A stretch of DNA of 32,621 nt from Brevibacterium sp. (GCA_031179165.1 JAPSIC010000018.1:1-32621); one strand, 5' to 3'. Positions 15,819 to 25,900 are shown, counted from the stretch's first letter. Notes: generated by a model not told the origin, from the letters alone. Numbers and translations: made by a program.

Positions 15819-16829
15819 TCAGCCGTGGACCGTGTACGGGTTGAGCAGCGCCTCCCGGATCTCCTCCGGCACGCCTTCCTCGGTCGCGCTCGGTCCGTCC
15901 GCCGGCGGGAACGACTCCGTCATCGACATCGGCATCGCCCCATTGCGATAGAAGTTGCTCGAGCCCAGCGAGGGCTTCCAGGTGTTCGGCTCCCAGTCCG
16001 GGACGTAGTTGCGGTAGCCGCCCGTGTTGAGCTCGATGCGCAGGCTCGACGGCTCCCGGTAGTAGAGGAAGGTCTGCTCACCGATGCCGTGGATGGACGG
16101 CCCGTACTCGATCGGCACCCCGTGCTCCATCAGGGTGTCGGCCGCGATGAGCAGCTCCTCCCGGGTGTCGACCCAGAAGGCGTAGTGGTTGATCCGGCCG
16201 CCGCGGCTGGAGCCGTCGAGGACGACGCCGAGGTCGTGGGACTTCTCGTTGGTCGTGAGCACCGAGAACACCGAGATCGGCGCCTCGTCGAGTTCTGTGC
16301 GGGCCATGATGCGGAACCCGAGCACCTCGTTGTACCACTTCGCGAAGCCGTCGACGTCGCTGGTGGCGATCGTGACGTGGTCGAGCTGACGAGGTGCACC
16401 GGCGATCTTCGACCGCCTCTCCGGCCGGTCCGGGTAGATGGATGCGCAGCCGCGCTCCGCCTGGTGGCGCTGAACGTCCCAGTGCAGCGTCATGGAGTGA
16501 CCCCAGGGCCCGGTGAACCGGTAGGCGCGACCGACCCGGTGGCCGTCGAACCACTCTCCGGTCACACCGGCGGCCTCGATCCGCCTGACCGCTTCGTCAA
16601 GGGCCTCTGCGCTCGAGGTCCGCCATGCCATCGTCTCGAGCGCCGGCTCGTGTCCCGGGACGATCACGAGCGAGTACGCGTAGTAGTCGCCCCAGCAGCG
16701 CAGGTAGACGCGGCCGCCTTCCCGTGCGACCTCGGTGAGGCCGACCTCGGTCCTGTAGAAGTCGACGGAGGCCTCGACATCCGGGGTGGTGATCGCGACG
16801 TAGGAGAGGTGGGAGAGCAGATTGATCAT
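15819..16829 (-). CDS. extradiol (VOC) ring-cleavage dioxygenase
   Basis: This two-domain vicinal-oxygen-chelate protein of 336 residues is a probable type I extradiol dioxygenase that opens catechol-like rings next to the diol. The iron triad is complete: His151 in LDHVTIAT, His215 in INHYAFWVD and Glu266 in LRIELNTG. The N-terminal domain (HLSYVAITTPDVEASVDFY) is the usual non-catalytic repeat. The C-terminal tail with YVPDWEPNTWKP recalls homoprotocatechuate-type enzymes. The start at ATG 16829 has AAAGGAT upstream; the ORF track start is 18 codons too early. It is the first gene of a seven-gene operon and faces the LysR regulator. Confidence 0.9.
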   Translation of the reverse strand: MINLLSHLSYVAITTPDVEASVDFYRTEVGLTEVAREGGRVYLRCWGDYYAYSLVIVPGHEPALETMAWRTSSAEALDEAVRRIEAAGVTGEWFDGHRVGRAYRFTGPWGHSMTLHWDVQRHQAERGCASIYPDRPERRSKIAGAPRQLDHVTIATSDVDGFAKWYNEVLGFRIMARTELDEAPISVFSVLTTNEKSHDLGVVLDGSSRGGRINHYAFWVDTREELLIAADTLMEHGVPIEYGPSIHGIGEQTFLYYREPSSLRIELNTGGYRNYVPDWEPNTWKPSLGSSNFYRNGAMPMSMTESFPPADGPSATEEGVPEEIREALLNPYTVHG

Positions 16830-17028
16830 CGTTGATCCTTTCGGGTCGTTTCGTCCGGGTCGTTTCGTCGAACTGGTCACCATTCTTCAGGCACACAGCA
16901 CATAAGGGAATCCTCTTTTTCCTATCTCCGATATCACTGTCGTTTATACTCTGAGGACGGGCACCGACCGCCCCGGCGATTCCCGACGCCGTCGCCGGGA
17001 ATCGCATTGATGCGTCAAGGAGGACGAC
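16830..17028. promoter_or_regulatory. divergent dioxygenase/lysR control region
   Basis: The 199-bp gap is locally AT-rich at about 16900-16950, unlike its flanks. It contains TATCTCCGATA (16923-16933), a small inverted repeat of the TATC-N3-GATA type and a candidate LysR site, and TATACT (16945-16950), a plausible -10 for lysR. AAGGAGG at 17020-17026 is the lysR ribosome site. I found no clear -35 for either direction, as expected for an activated promoter. Confidence 0.5.
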
Positions 17029-18003
17029 GTGGACACCAGACCATCCCTGGCCAGGCTGGACCTCAACCTGCTCGTCTCGCTGGATGCCCTCCTGCGCGAG
17101 CGCAGCGTCACGCGTGCCGCGCAGCGGCTGATGCTCAGTCAGCCCGCGCTCTCGGCCGCATTGTCGCGACTGCGCTCGCACTTCAAGGATCCGCTCCTCG
17201 CCCGGCGGGGCAACTCCTATGAGCTCACGCCGCTCGCGCTGCGCCTGTCCCACCAGGTCCCGGCGGCGCTGGAGATGGCTCGCCGGGTCTTCGACAGCCA
17301 GACCGACTGGTCACCGGAAACGTCGAACCGGGAGTTCTCCATCCTCGGCTCGGACTACGGGTTCGTCACCACGGGGCAGCTCGTCTCGCGGCTCGCGGTC
17401 AGACAGGCACCCGACATCCGCTTCCACTTCCTCCTGCACACCACGTCCATCGTCGATGATGTCCGTGAGCATCTCCGCACGGTCGACGGCATACTGCTGC
17501 CCCACGGTCACATCACCGACCTTCCCCACGTGGAGCTGTGGACCGATCGCTGGGTGATCATCGCCGCCGACGACAATCCGGCGGTCGTCGACGGCCTGAG
17601 CCTCGAGACCCTCGCCCGGTCGCCCTGGGTGTTCACGTATCAGTCTCGCACCGCCTTCACCTCCGCCACCCAGCAGCTGAGGTCGCTCGGGCTGGAGCCG
17701 CGCGTCGAGGCGATCGTCGAGACCTTCCTCTCGCTGCCTCCGTTCGTCCAGGGAACCCCTCGGCTGGGCCTGCTCCAGGAGCAGGCCGCACGGCTGATCA
17801 GCCATATGCCGGGGATCACGGTGCTGCCCCCGCCGTTCGAGGCACCGCCGATCGTCAATGCCCTGTGGTGGCACCCCGTGCACGAGCACGACCCGGAGCA
17901 CATCTGGATGCGCGAGCAGTTCCGTGAGGCCACCCGTGAACTCCGTGCGGCCTCACGCGAACTGCGTGCGGCCTCACGCGAACTGCGTGGGGCCAAGGAC
18001 TGA
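17029..18003 (+). CDS. LysR-family regulator (NahR/NodD-like)
   Basis: This 324-residue LysR-type regulator is probably the activator of the divergent ring-cleavage operon. The N-terminal winged helix is clear (LDLNLLVSLDALLRERSVTRAAQ, SQPALSAALSRLR, DPLLARRGNSYELTP), of the branch that includes NahR and NodD regulators of aromatic compounds. The effector domain follows at about 95-300. The C-terminus carries a 7-residue repeat (RELRAAS) from a 21-bp DNA tandem repeat, absent from typical family members. I chose GTG 17029 because AAGGAGG precedes it and the HTH begins at residue 7. The inducer would be an aromatic pathway compound, by family analogy. Confidence 0.9.
   Translation: MDTRPSLARLDLNLLVSLDALLRERSVTRAAQRLMLSQPALSAALSRLRSHFKDPLLARRGNSYELTPLALRLSHQVPAALEMARRVFDSQTDWSPETSNREFSILGSDYGFVTTGQLVSRLAVRQAPDIRFHFLLHTTSIVDDVREHLRTVDGILLPHGHITDLPHVELWTDRWVIIAADDNPAVVDGLSLETLARSPWVFTYQSRTAFTSATQQLRSLGLEPRVEAIVETFLSLPPFVQGTPRLGLLQEQAARLISHMPGITVLPPPFEAPPIVNALWWHPVHEHDPEHIWMREQFREATRELRAASRELRAASRELRGAKD
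17935..17997 (+). repeat. 21-bp tandem repeat, three copies, at the lysR 3' end
   Basis: Three 21-bp units, each beginning CGYGAACTSCGTG, lie just before the stop codon. Units 1 and 2 differ at two bases, and unit 3 diverges at its end. They encode RELRAAS twice and then RELRGAK, giving a charged helical tail. Confidence 0.85.
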
Positions 18004-18024
18004 AGTCCTCTCCCCACGCAGATC

Positions 18025-18045
18025 GCCGGCATTCGCCCGGCCGGC
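18025..18045. terminator. GC-rich hairpin between convergent lysR and MFS genes
   Basis: GCCGGC at 18025-18030 and 18040-18045 form a 6-bp stem with a 9-nt loop in the 90-bp convergent gap. There is no T-tract, so this is a weak call. Confidence 0.3.
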
Positions 18046-18093
18046 ACGCCATGCCCCGCAGATCGACCCGCCGGATCAGAGTCGACACACGGC

Positions 18094-19341
18094 TCAGATT
18101 CGGGGCACGGCCGCTCCGGTCTCCGGCGTCTCCTCGGTGGCGACCAGCGTGGCCCGACGCAGCGGGATCATCACCAGGACCGCGACGACGACGGCGGCCA
18201 CTCCCACGACGCCGACCGCCGTGGTCAGCTCGCCCGTGATGCCGGCGAGAGCGCCGACGAGCAGCGGGGTGAGGAACTGACCGAGGAAGAATGAGGCGGT
18301 CCACCAACCGGTCACCCGGCCGCGCTCCTCGAAGCGGGTGGAGGCCACGACCCAGGTCAGCAGGGAGGGCAGCAGCAGGCCCGAGCCGAACGAGGCGATC
18401 ACTGCACCGACGACGACTCCCGGCAGGGATCCGATTCCCCAGATGACGAGCATGCCGACCGCCTGCAGCAGGAAAGCCCACGGCAGGAGCGAACCCGGCC
18501 TGATCTTCGGCAGGCGCGAGAAGGTGAAACCGGCGATCGCCGTCGCGAGCGACGCGATGGCCGCCACTGTGCCGATGACGCGAGTGTCGCCGGCGCCCAC
18601 CCCGGTTCCCACCACCAGATAGCTGACCTCGATGATGAGAACGTAGAAGGTGAACCCGCCGAAGACCGTGACGAGCAGGGGAACGACGATGCGTCCCCAG
18701 GGAATGCGGACCTTCTCCCCCAGCCCTGCGCGACGATCTGCGGCCTCGCTCGGGCTCGGCTCCCAGAGCGCGAAGATCATCGGGACGGCGATGAGAAGGC
18801 TGATCCCATACACCCAGAACGGCGTCTGCCACCCGGCGACGCCGAGTGCGCCGCCGAGAGCGATGAAGACGGTCGCCGCCAGTGTCGTCGACACGGTCTG
18901 CAGGCCCAGGTACTTCGTTCGGCTCCTGCCGTGGAAGTAGTCGACGATGAGCGTGGTGCAGACCGTCATGATGCCGGCTTCGAACACGCCGATGAGGACG
19001 CGGGTGATGAGGATCGCGTGGAGCCCGTCCAGCCAGACGGGGGCGGTGCCGACGAACGCATAGGCGAGCATGGTGATGATCAGCAGGGTCTTGCGGCCCA
19101 GCCGGTCGACGATCTGGCCGGCGAACGGCGCGAAGACCGCCACCATCAGAGCGGGGATCGCCACGATCATCGGCACCAGGATCGCGGCTCCCGGCACCTC
19201 GGCGAAATGCGCCGACAGCTGCGGGAGCACGGGGGTGATCAGCACGGATCCCAGGACCGGCATGCAGCTGCCGGCGAGCAGCAGCATGCCCTGCAGGGCG
19301 CCCGCCCGTCTGCCGCGAGCGTCAGTGGTGGTCGTCGTCAT
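18094..19341 (-). CDS. MFS transporter
   Basis: This 415-residue major facilitator has about 12 hydrophobic segments. It shows the MFS motif A loop DRLGRKTL after helix 2, an RVLIGVFEAGIMTV helix 4, and a central loop (EPSPSEAADRRAGLGEKVR) separating the two halves. It looks like a DHA1-type or metabolite transporter. Substrate and direction cannot be read. I chose ATG 19341 (MTTTTTDARG) with AAAGGAG upstream; the ORF track adds 35 codons of promoter DNA. It stands between the ring-cleavage cluster and the demethylation cluster, divergent from the aldehyde dehydrogenase, so uptake or export of an aromatic acid is a reasonable guess. Confidence 0.87.
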   Translation of the reverse strand: MTTTTTDARGRRAGALQGMLLLAGSCMPVLGSVLITPVLPQLSAHFAEVPGAAILVPMIVAIPALMVAVFAPFAGQIVDRLGRKTLLIITMLAYAFVGTAPVWLDGLHAILITRVLIGVFEAGIMTVCTTLIVDYFHGRSRTKYLGLQTVSTTLAATVFIALGGALGVAGWQTPFWVYGISLLIAVPMIFALWEPSPSEAADRRAGLGEKVRIPWGRIVVPLLVTVFGGFTFYVLIIEVSYLVVGTGVGAGDTRVIGTVAAIASLATAIAGFTFSRLPKIRPGSLLPWAFLLQAVGMLVIWGIGSLPGVVVGAVIASFGSGLLLPSLLTWVVASTRFEERGRVTGWWTASFFLGQFLTPLLVGALAGITGELTTAVGVVGVAAVVVAVLVMIPLRRATLVATEETPETGAAVPRI

Positions 19342-19539
19342 CGGGAACTCCTTTGTTCTCAGTGGGTTGACGAAAGTCAAACATCGAAGGAGAACATCAG
19401 GGAAGACGAAATCACTGATACGCACATAGATGGGACTGATACCCACGTTCCCGCCGGCCGAACCAGGGTTTCCCGCTCAGATGTGACCTGGATCAACTAG
19501 ACTCGGAAGCCCCCGCCCTCACAACAGACAGGGACGACG
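19342..19539. promoter_or_regulatory. divergent MFS/aldehyde dehydrogenase control region
   Basis: This 198-bp gap holds a perfect inverted repeat TTGAC-GAAA-GTCAA (19367-19380). It also holds two direct copies of ACTGATACNCAC at 19414-19425 and 19435-19446, starting 21 bp apart, about two helical turns, as expected for side-by-side protein binding. TAGACT at 19498-19503 is a possible -10 for the dehydrogenase. Which regulator binds is unknown. Confidence 0.5.
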
Positions 19540-21000
19540 ATGTCCGAGTTCGATTCCCCCCTCTTCATCAACGGTCGGGAGCGCTTCACCGACGACACGC
19601 TCGAGATCGCCGATCCCGGCAAGCCCGGTCGCATCGTCGGCACCGCCGCGGCGGCGAGCGCAGACGACGTCGCAGACGCGGTCGCAGCCGCCGAAGCGGC
19701 CTTTCCGGCATGGTCGGCCCTGACCGGCCCCGAACGCGCGAGCGCGATGGCCGCGGCGATCCAGGGCATCGCCGACCACCGCGACGACGACGCCGCGATC
19801 CTGTCGCAGGAGAACGGCAAGGTCGTGCATGAGGCCTGGGTCGATTCCCTCGTCTTCGAGCTGCGCTGGAACCTCGCGCTGGAGCACCGCGACGACGTCG
19901 ACGCGACCGAGCAGCTTCACCCGGTGCCGGGAGCGATTCCCAACTCGACCAGCATCTCCTATCAGCCGATGGGCGTGGTCACGATCATCGTGCCCTTCAA
20001 CTGGCCGATCGCGATCCTCGGCGCGGCGCTGCCCCACGCGCTCCTCGCCGGCAACACCGTCATCGTCAAGCCGCCGCCGACGGCTCCGCTGGCAACCGCT
20101 CGAGTCGTCCAACGGGTCGCCGAGGCGCTGCCGGCGGGCGTGCTGCAGGTGGTCACCGGCCGCGACGCCGACCTGTCGGGCCTGATCTCGAACGAGAAGA
20201 TCGCGAAGGTCGGCTTCACCGGCAGCGTGCGCGGCGGGAAGACGATCATGGAGCTCGCCTCGAAGTCGCTCACCCCGGTCACTCTCGAGCTCGGCGGCAA
20301 CGACGCGGCGGTCTTCCTCGCAGACGCTCTGCTGGACGACGAGCACCTCGACAGGCTGTTCGGCGCCGTCTACGACACGACCGGTCAGATCTGCATGAAC
20401 GCCAAGCGCATCCTCGTGCACCGCTCGCGCATGGATGAGCTCGTCGAGGGGCTCGAGTCCCGGCTCTCCCAGGTCGTGCTCGGCTACGGCCTCGACGAAT
20501 CCCAGGGCACGACCATGGGCCCCCTGCACTCGCCCAACCAGAAGGCGTTCGTGGACGATCTCATCCGCGAGGCGAAGGAGGCGGGCGCCGACGTGCGCGA
20601 GTTCGGCGAGCTGCCCGGCGGCGACCTCGAGGGCGGCAACTTCGTGAGACCGGCGCTGGTGGTGGACGTGGACCCCGCACTGCGCGTCGTCACGGAGGAG
20701 CAGTTCGGGCCGGTGGTTCCCGTCATCCCGTTCGACAGCGAGGAGGAGGCGATCCGTCTCGCCAACGACACCTGGGCCGGCCTCGGGAACTCGGTGTGGA
20801 CCGCGGACCCCGCCGCCGCACAGCGCGTCGCCCCGCAGCTGCAGTCGGGCTATGTGTGGGTCAACGACCACGGCGCCACCCGTCTCGACCTGCGCGCCCC
20901 CTTCGGCGGGGTCAAGCAGTCGGGCATCGGGCGCGAACAGGGAATCCACGGGGTGCGTGACTTCCAGCAGCCGCACGCGGTGTCGGTGATCACGGAGTAG
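19540..21000 (+). CDS. NAD(P)-dependent aldehyde dehydrogenase
   Basis: This 486-residue ALDH-superfamily enzyme oxidises an aldehyde to the acid. The catalytic Cys285 lies in GQICMNAKR, the general base Glu250 in TLELGGNDAAV, and the cofactor-binding region is VPFNWPIAILGAALPHALLAGN. The C-terminus has APFGGVKQSGIGRE. It resembles the broad aromatic or aliphatic semialdehyde group, so vanillin-type aldehydes or a ring-cleavage semialdehyde are both plausible. The ATG at 19540 has CAGGGAC upstream. The demethylation operon starts 122 bp downstream behind its own promoter, so cotranscription is possible but not required. Confidence 0.92.
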   Translation: MSEFDSPLFINGRERFTDDTLEIADPGKPGRIVGTAAAASADDVADAVAAAEAAFPAWSALTGPERASAMAAAIQGIADHRDDDAAILSQENGKVVHEAWVDSLVFELRWNLALEHRDDVDATEQLHPVPGAIPNSTSISYQPMGVVTIIVPFNWPIAILGAALPHALLAGNTVIVKPPPTAPLATARVVQRVAEALPAGVLQVVTGRDADLSGLISNEKIAKVGFTGSVRGGKTIMELASKSLTPVTLELGGNDAAVFLADALLDDEHLDRLFGAVYDTTGQICMNAKRILVHRSRMDELVEGLESRLSQVVLGYGLDESQGTTMGPLHSPNQKAFVDDLIREAKEAGADVREFGELPGGDLEGGNFVRPALVVDVDPALRVVTEEQFGPVVPVIPFDSEEEAIRLANDTWAGLGNSVWTADPAAAQRVAPQLQSGYVWVNDHGATRLDLRAPFGGVKQSGIGREQGIHGVRDFQQPHAVSVITE

Positions 21001-21043
21001 GCCGTCCGGCGGCCACCGGCCCGGCACGCCCCCGATCCGAATT

Positions 21044-21078
21044 TACCTATGTACATTCCCTACATGCATAGGTATGCT
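21044..21078 (+). promoter_or_regulatory. metF-purU-ligM promoter overlapped by a PadR-type operator
   Basis: TACCTATG (21044-21051) and CATAGGTA (21067-21074) form a perfect 8-bp inverted repeat with a 15-bp spacer. Inside it lies ATGT-N9-ACAT (21049-21065), the half-site pattern known for PadR operators. The -35-like TGTACA (21050-21055) and -10 TATGCT (21073-21078) are 17 bp apart, so bound repressor would block RNA polymerase. A padR gene ends this same gene string, which supports feedback control. Confidence 0.7.
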
Positions 21079-21122
21079 GGGGATCAGGACGCAAGGAAGC
21101 GCCGTGAAAGGAAGGCTCCGCT

Positions 21123-21974
21123 ATGACGACTCCCGCTGCACTCAAGCTGCTCGACAACTTCTCGTTGGAGATGACCGGCAAGGACATCCCCGGCCTCGAA
21201 GAGGCCAGCCGGGCGATCCCGCAGGGCACCAAGATCAACGTCACCTTCCTCGGCAACGAGGACCTCGAGATGCGCGTGGCCGCGGCCAGGCGGGTGAAGG
21301 AACTCGGCTTCGTGCCCGTCCCCCACATCTCCGCGCGACGCCTGCAGTCGCAGCAGCAGCTCGAGGAGTTCCTCGCAGCGCTGCACGGGGTCGACGCCAC
21401 CGACCACGTCTTCTGCGTCGGCGGTGACCCCGCGACGCCGGAGGGCCCCTACCCTGACTCCCTGTCCGTGATCCGCTCCGGCGTGCTGCAGCAGTACGGC
21501 GTCAGGGAGGTCTCGATCGCCGGCTACCCCGAGGGCCATCCCGACATCTCCGCCGAGGTGCTGTGGCAGCACCTCGAGGACAAGTCGGCGGCGCTGGCGG
21601 AACAGGGCCTCGACGCCGTCGTGCTCACCCAGTTCGCGTTCGACGCCGAGGCGGTGCTCAAGTGGGTGCTCGAGGTGCGTGACCGCGGGATCGATTCCGA
21701 GATCCGCGTCGGTACCCCCGGCCCCGCAGGCATCAAGCGACTGCTCGGCTACGCCCGCCGCTTCGGCGTCGGCACGAGCGCCGGGATCGTCAAGAAGTAC
21801 GGCTTCTCCCTCACCAACCTCATGGGCACCGCCGGCCCCGACCGCTTCGTGGGCGAGCTCGGCGACCTGCTCGCAGCCGATGCTCGCAGCGGTCGGGTGC
21901 GCACGCACTTCTATACCTTCGGCGGTCTGCTCGCGACCGCCGAATGGGCCCAGGCGTTCGGCACGGGTCACTAG
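21123..21974 (+). CDS. metF: methylenetetrahydrofolate reductase-like protein
   Basis: This 283-residue cytosolic FAD-dependent TIM-barrel protein of the MetF family interconverts 5-methyl- and 5,10-methylene-tetrahydrofolate. Visible family segments are LDNFSLEMTGKD at the N-terminus, VAAARRVKELGFVPVPHISA, FCVGGDPATPEGPYPDSL and the EGHPDIS segment. The reductase core is complete and of normal length. Next to a LigM-like demethylase its likely direction is oxidation of the 5-methyl-tetrahydrofolate made by demethylation, as with the metF next to ligM in sphingomonads. AAAGGAAGG precedes the ATG. purU follows after 9 bp. It may be a catabolic copy, with a separate biosynthetic metF elsewhere. 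Confidence 0.87.
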   Translation: MTTPAALKLLDNFSLEMTGKDIPGLEEASRAIPQGTKINVTFLGNEDLEMRVAAARRVKELGFVPVPHISARRLQSQQQLEEFLAALHGVDATDHVFCVGGDPATPEGPYPDSLSVIRSGVLQQYGVREVSIAGYPEGHPDISAEVLWQHLEDKSAALAEQGLDAVVLTQFAFDAEAVLKWVLEVRDRGIDSEIRVGTPGPAGIKRLLGYARRFGVGTSAGIVKKYGFSLTNLMGTAGPDRFVGELGDLLAADARSGRVRTHFYTFGGLLATAEWAQAFGTGH

Positions 21975-21983
21975 GGAGCGCCG

Positions 21984-24318
<2,335 letters not shown>

Positions 24319-24340
24319 GCCCGAACAGTGCTTGTACTCT

Positions 24341-24373
24341 GAGAGGGCCCGAGGTTCACCTCCGGGCCCTCTC
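24341..24373 (+). terminator. strong hairpin after the ligM-like gene
   Basis: GAGAGGGCCCG-AGG pairs with CCTCCGGGCCCTCTC (14 pairs, one bulge, 4-nt loop). It lies 22 bp after the stop codon and before padR. There is no long T-run, but the stem is very stable, so it probably reduces read-through into padR. Confidence 0.75.
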
Positions 24374-24412
24374 TGCACATCCGACCATCCACCACGAACG
24401 AGGATCCCCACC

Positions 24413-25000
24413 ATGAGCCTGCGCAGTGCACTCCTCGCGCTCCTGCGCGTCGGACCGTTGTCGGGCTACGACCTGCAGAAGCAGTTCTCACAGTCGGTCG
24501 GACACGTGTGGCACGCACCCGACTCGCAGATCTATCCCGCGCTGCGCAAGATGGCGGCCGAGGGCCTCGTCGTCGCCGAGGAGCAGACGCGCGGGGTACG
24601 CGGCATGCGCCGTGTCTACCACGTCACCGAGGCCGGCGACAGGGCGTTCCTCGAGTGGATGAACAGCCCGCCCGAGTACCAGCGCACCCGGGACGCCGCC
24701 CACCTCCGCGCCGCCTACCTCGAATCCGCGGAGCCCGCCGCAGCGCGGGCCTTCCTCCGCGCGCACATCGACCATTGGAGGCATGAGCTCAAGTGCTGGG
24801 AGGGCGAGATCGCGCACATCGACGCGATGGACAACCCGACCCTCGTCCGCAGGCTCAATGTCACCTCCGAGGACAACCGCGAACGCACCATCGAGTACAA
24901 GCGCTTCGCTTATCAGGGACTCGCCGCACGCGCCCGCGCCGAGATCGAATGGGCCGAGCATGGCCTCGAGGTGATCGATCGCCTCGAGGGCCCTGAGTGA
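24413..25000 (+). CDS. PadR-family transcriptional regulator
   Basis: This 195-residue PadR-like repressor has an N-terminal winged helix at about 3-75 (RSALLALLRVGPLSGYDLQKQF, SQIYPALRKMAAEGLVVAEEQ, RVYHVTEAGDRAFLEWM) and a helical C-terminal dimerisation domain of the VirR/PadR type, with Trp- and Arg-rich helices. PadR repressors commonly respond to phenolic acids. It follows the ligM-like gene and the best PadR-type palindrome in the window covers the promoter of that operon, so it probably represses metF-purU-ligM. I chose ATG 24413; the ORF track's longer version starts inside ligM in another frame. Confidence 0.9.
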   Translation: MSLRSALLALLRVGPLSGYDLQKQFSQSVGHVWHAPDSQIYPALRKMAAEGLVVAEEQTRGVRGMRRVYHVTEAGDRAFLEWMNSPPEYQRTRDAAHLRAAYLESAEPAAARAFLRAHIDHWRHELKCWEGEIAHIDAMDNPTLVRRLNVTSEDNRERTIEYKRFAYQGLAARARAEIEWAEHGLEVIDRLEGPE

Positions 25001-25005
25001 GGCTC

Positions 25006-25027
25006 GTGCCCGCCCACCAGGCGGCAC
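25006..25027 (+). terminator. hairpin after padR
   Basis: GTGC-C-CGCC pairs with GGCG-GCAC (8 pairs, one bulged C, 5-nt loop), six bases after the padR stop codon. The T-rich stretch that follows is short. Confidence 0.45.
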
Positions 25028-25061
25028 AGGGCTGACCCTTTCCTCCCCCACCCGGCCGCCG

Positions 25062-25101
25062 TCCTCCCCTGTCCGCCGGGCATCCTCCCCTGCCCCCCGG
25101 G
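25062..25101. repeat. two imperfect 19-bp direct repeats, 21 bp apart
   Basis: TCCTCCCCTGTCCGCCGGG and TCCTCCCCTGCCCCCCGGG match at 17 of 19 positions, in the padR-gntR gap. A related pyrimidine-rich run precedes them. No function is evident. Confidence 0.6.
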
Positions 25102-25115
25102 AGAGGGCGGTGCGT

Positions 25116-25150
25116 TATCATCAGTCAAAGTCTGCGACAATATTGTTGCC
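25116..25150 (+). promoter_or_regulatory. gntR promoter and operator candidate
   Basis: TATCAT (25116-25121) is a plausible -10. Just downstream lies GTCAAAGTCTGCGACAA (25124-25140), which shares 14 of 17 bases with a site upstream of the ABC importer at 30668. It overlaps the near-perfect palindrome GCGACAATATTGTTGC (25134-25149). GntR/FCD proteins bind such short palindromes, so this is a likely autoregulatory operator. Confidence 0.55.
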
Positions 25151-25167
25151 AATGTGAGGGAGGCACC

Positions 25168-25809
25168 GTGGGCGCACGAACGACGGTCGCGAGCGACGAC
25201 GTGATCCAGGTGATTCGCCAGGCGATCCTCGACGGGGACTTCGCTCCCCGTCAGCGCCTCATCGAGACCGACCTCAGCTCGCAGTTCGAGGTCTCCCGCG
25301 CCGCGGTGCGGACGGCGCTGATGAGCCTGGAGAACGAGGGCCTCGTCGAGCGGATGCCGAACAGGGGCGCCCGGGTGCGCGCGATCAGCGTCACCGAGGC
25401 GGTGGAGATCGTGGAGGTGAGGATCGGGCTCGAGGTCCTCGTCGCCCGGCGCGCGGCCGAGCGAATCGATGACGATCGGATCGGGGAACTCGCCGCCCTG
25501 CGCGAGGACATGCGCGAGGCCGTGGCCGGCGGAAACCTGATGCGCTACGCCTCCCTCAACCAGGAGATGGATGCGGTTCTGCGCGACGTCGCCGGTCATG
25601 CCCTCGCCAAGCAGCTGCTCGAGAGGCTCCTCGCACAGGCGGCGAGGCACCAGTTCAGGCTCGCGTTCGACCCCGACCGGGCCAGTGCCTCGGTCGAGGA
25701 GCACGCCGCGATCATCGACGCTGTCGTCGCGCGGGATCTCGACGCCGCCGAGGAGGCGACCCGAACCCACCTGACCCGGATCATCGAAGCCATGCGGCAG
25801 TCGAGCTAG
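25168..25809 (+). CDS. GntR-family regulator, FCD subfamily
   Basis: This 213-residue regulator has an N-terminal GntR winged helix at about 8-75 (VIQVIRQAILDGDFAPRQRL, SRAAVRTALMSLENEGLVE, NRGARVRAIS) and an all-helical FCD domain at about 80-208. The two C-terminal His-containing motifs of FCD metal sites are present (EEHAAIIDAV, RTHLTRIIEA). The earlier Asp and His ligand positions look replaced (LNQEMDAVL), so metal binding may be altered. The GTG start follows GAGGGAGG. It is convergent with the ABC importer operon, and a shared DNA motif suggests it controls both itself and that operon. Confidence 0.9.
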   Translation: MGARTTVASDDVIQVIRQAILDGDFAPRQRLIETDLSSQFEVSRAAVRTALMSLENEGLVERMPNRGARVRAISVTEAVEIVEVRIGLEVLVARRAAERIDDDRIGELAALREDMREAVAGGNLMRYASLNQEMDAVLRDVAGHALAKQLLERLLAQAARHQFRLAFDPDRASASVEEHAAIIDAVVARDLDAAEEATRTHLTRIIEAMRQSS

Positions 25810-25811
25810 AA

Positions 25812-25855
25812 GACACCTCTGGTGCGGACCGGAATCGGTCCGCACCAGAGGTGTC
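25812..25855. terminator. bidirectional terminator between gntR and the ABC operon
   Basis: GACACCTCTGGTGCGGACCG pairs perfectly with its reverse complement (20 bp) around the 4-nt loop GAAT. It sits between two convergent genes, two bases after the gntR stop codon, so it can end both transcripts. It is the strongest hairpin in the window. Confidence 0.85.
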
Positions 25856-25900
25856 AGCAGGCGGGCCGGGCCGCCCCGCGGGCCCGGCTCGGCCGGGTTC

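Noticed and set aside
17935-17997. possible CRISPR-like repeat
   Set aside because: The units are adjacent without spacers and keep the reading frame of lysR, so this is a coding tandem repeat.
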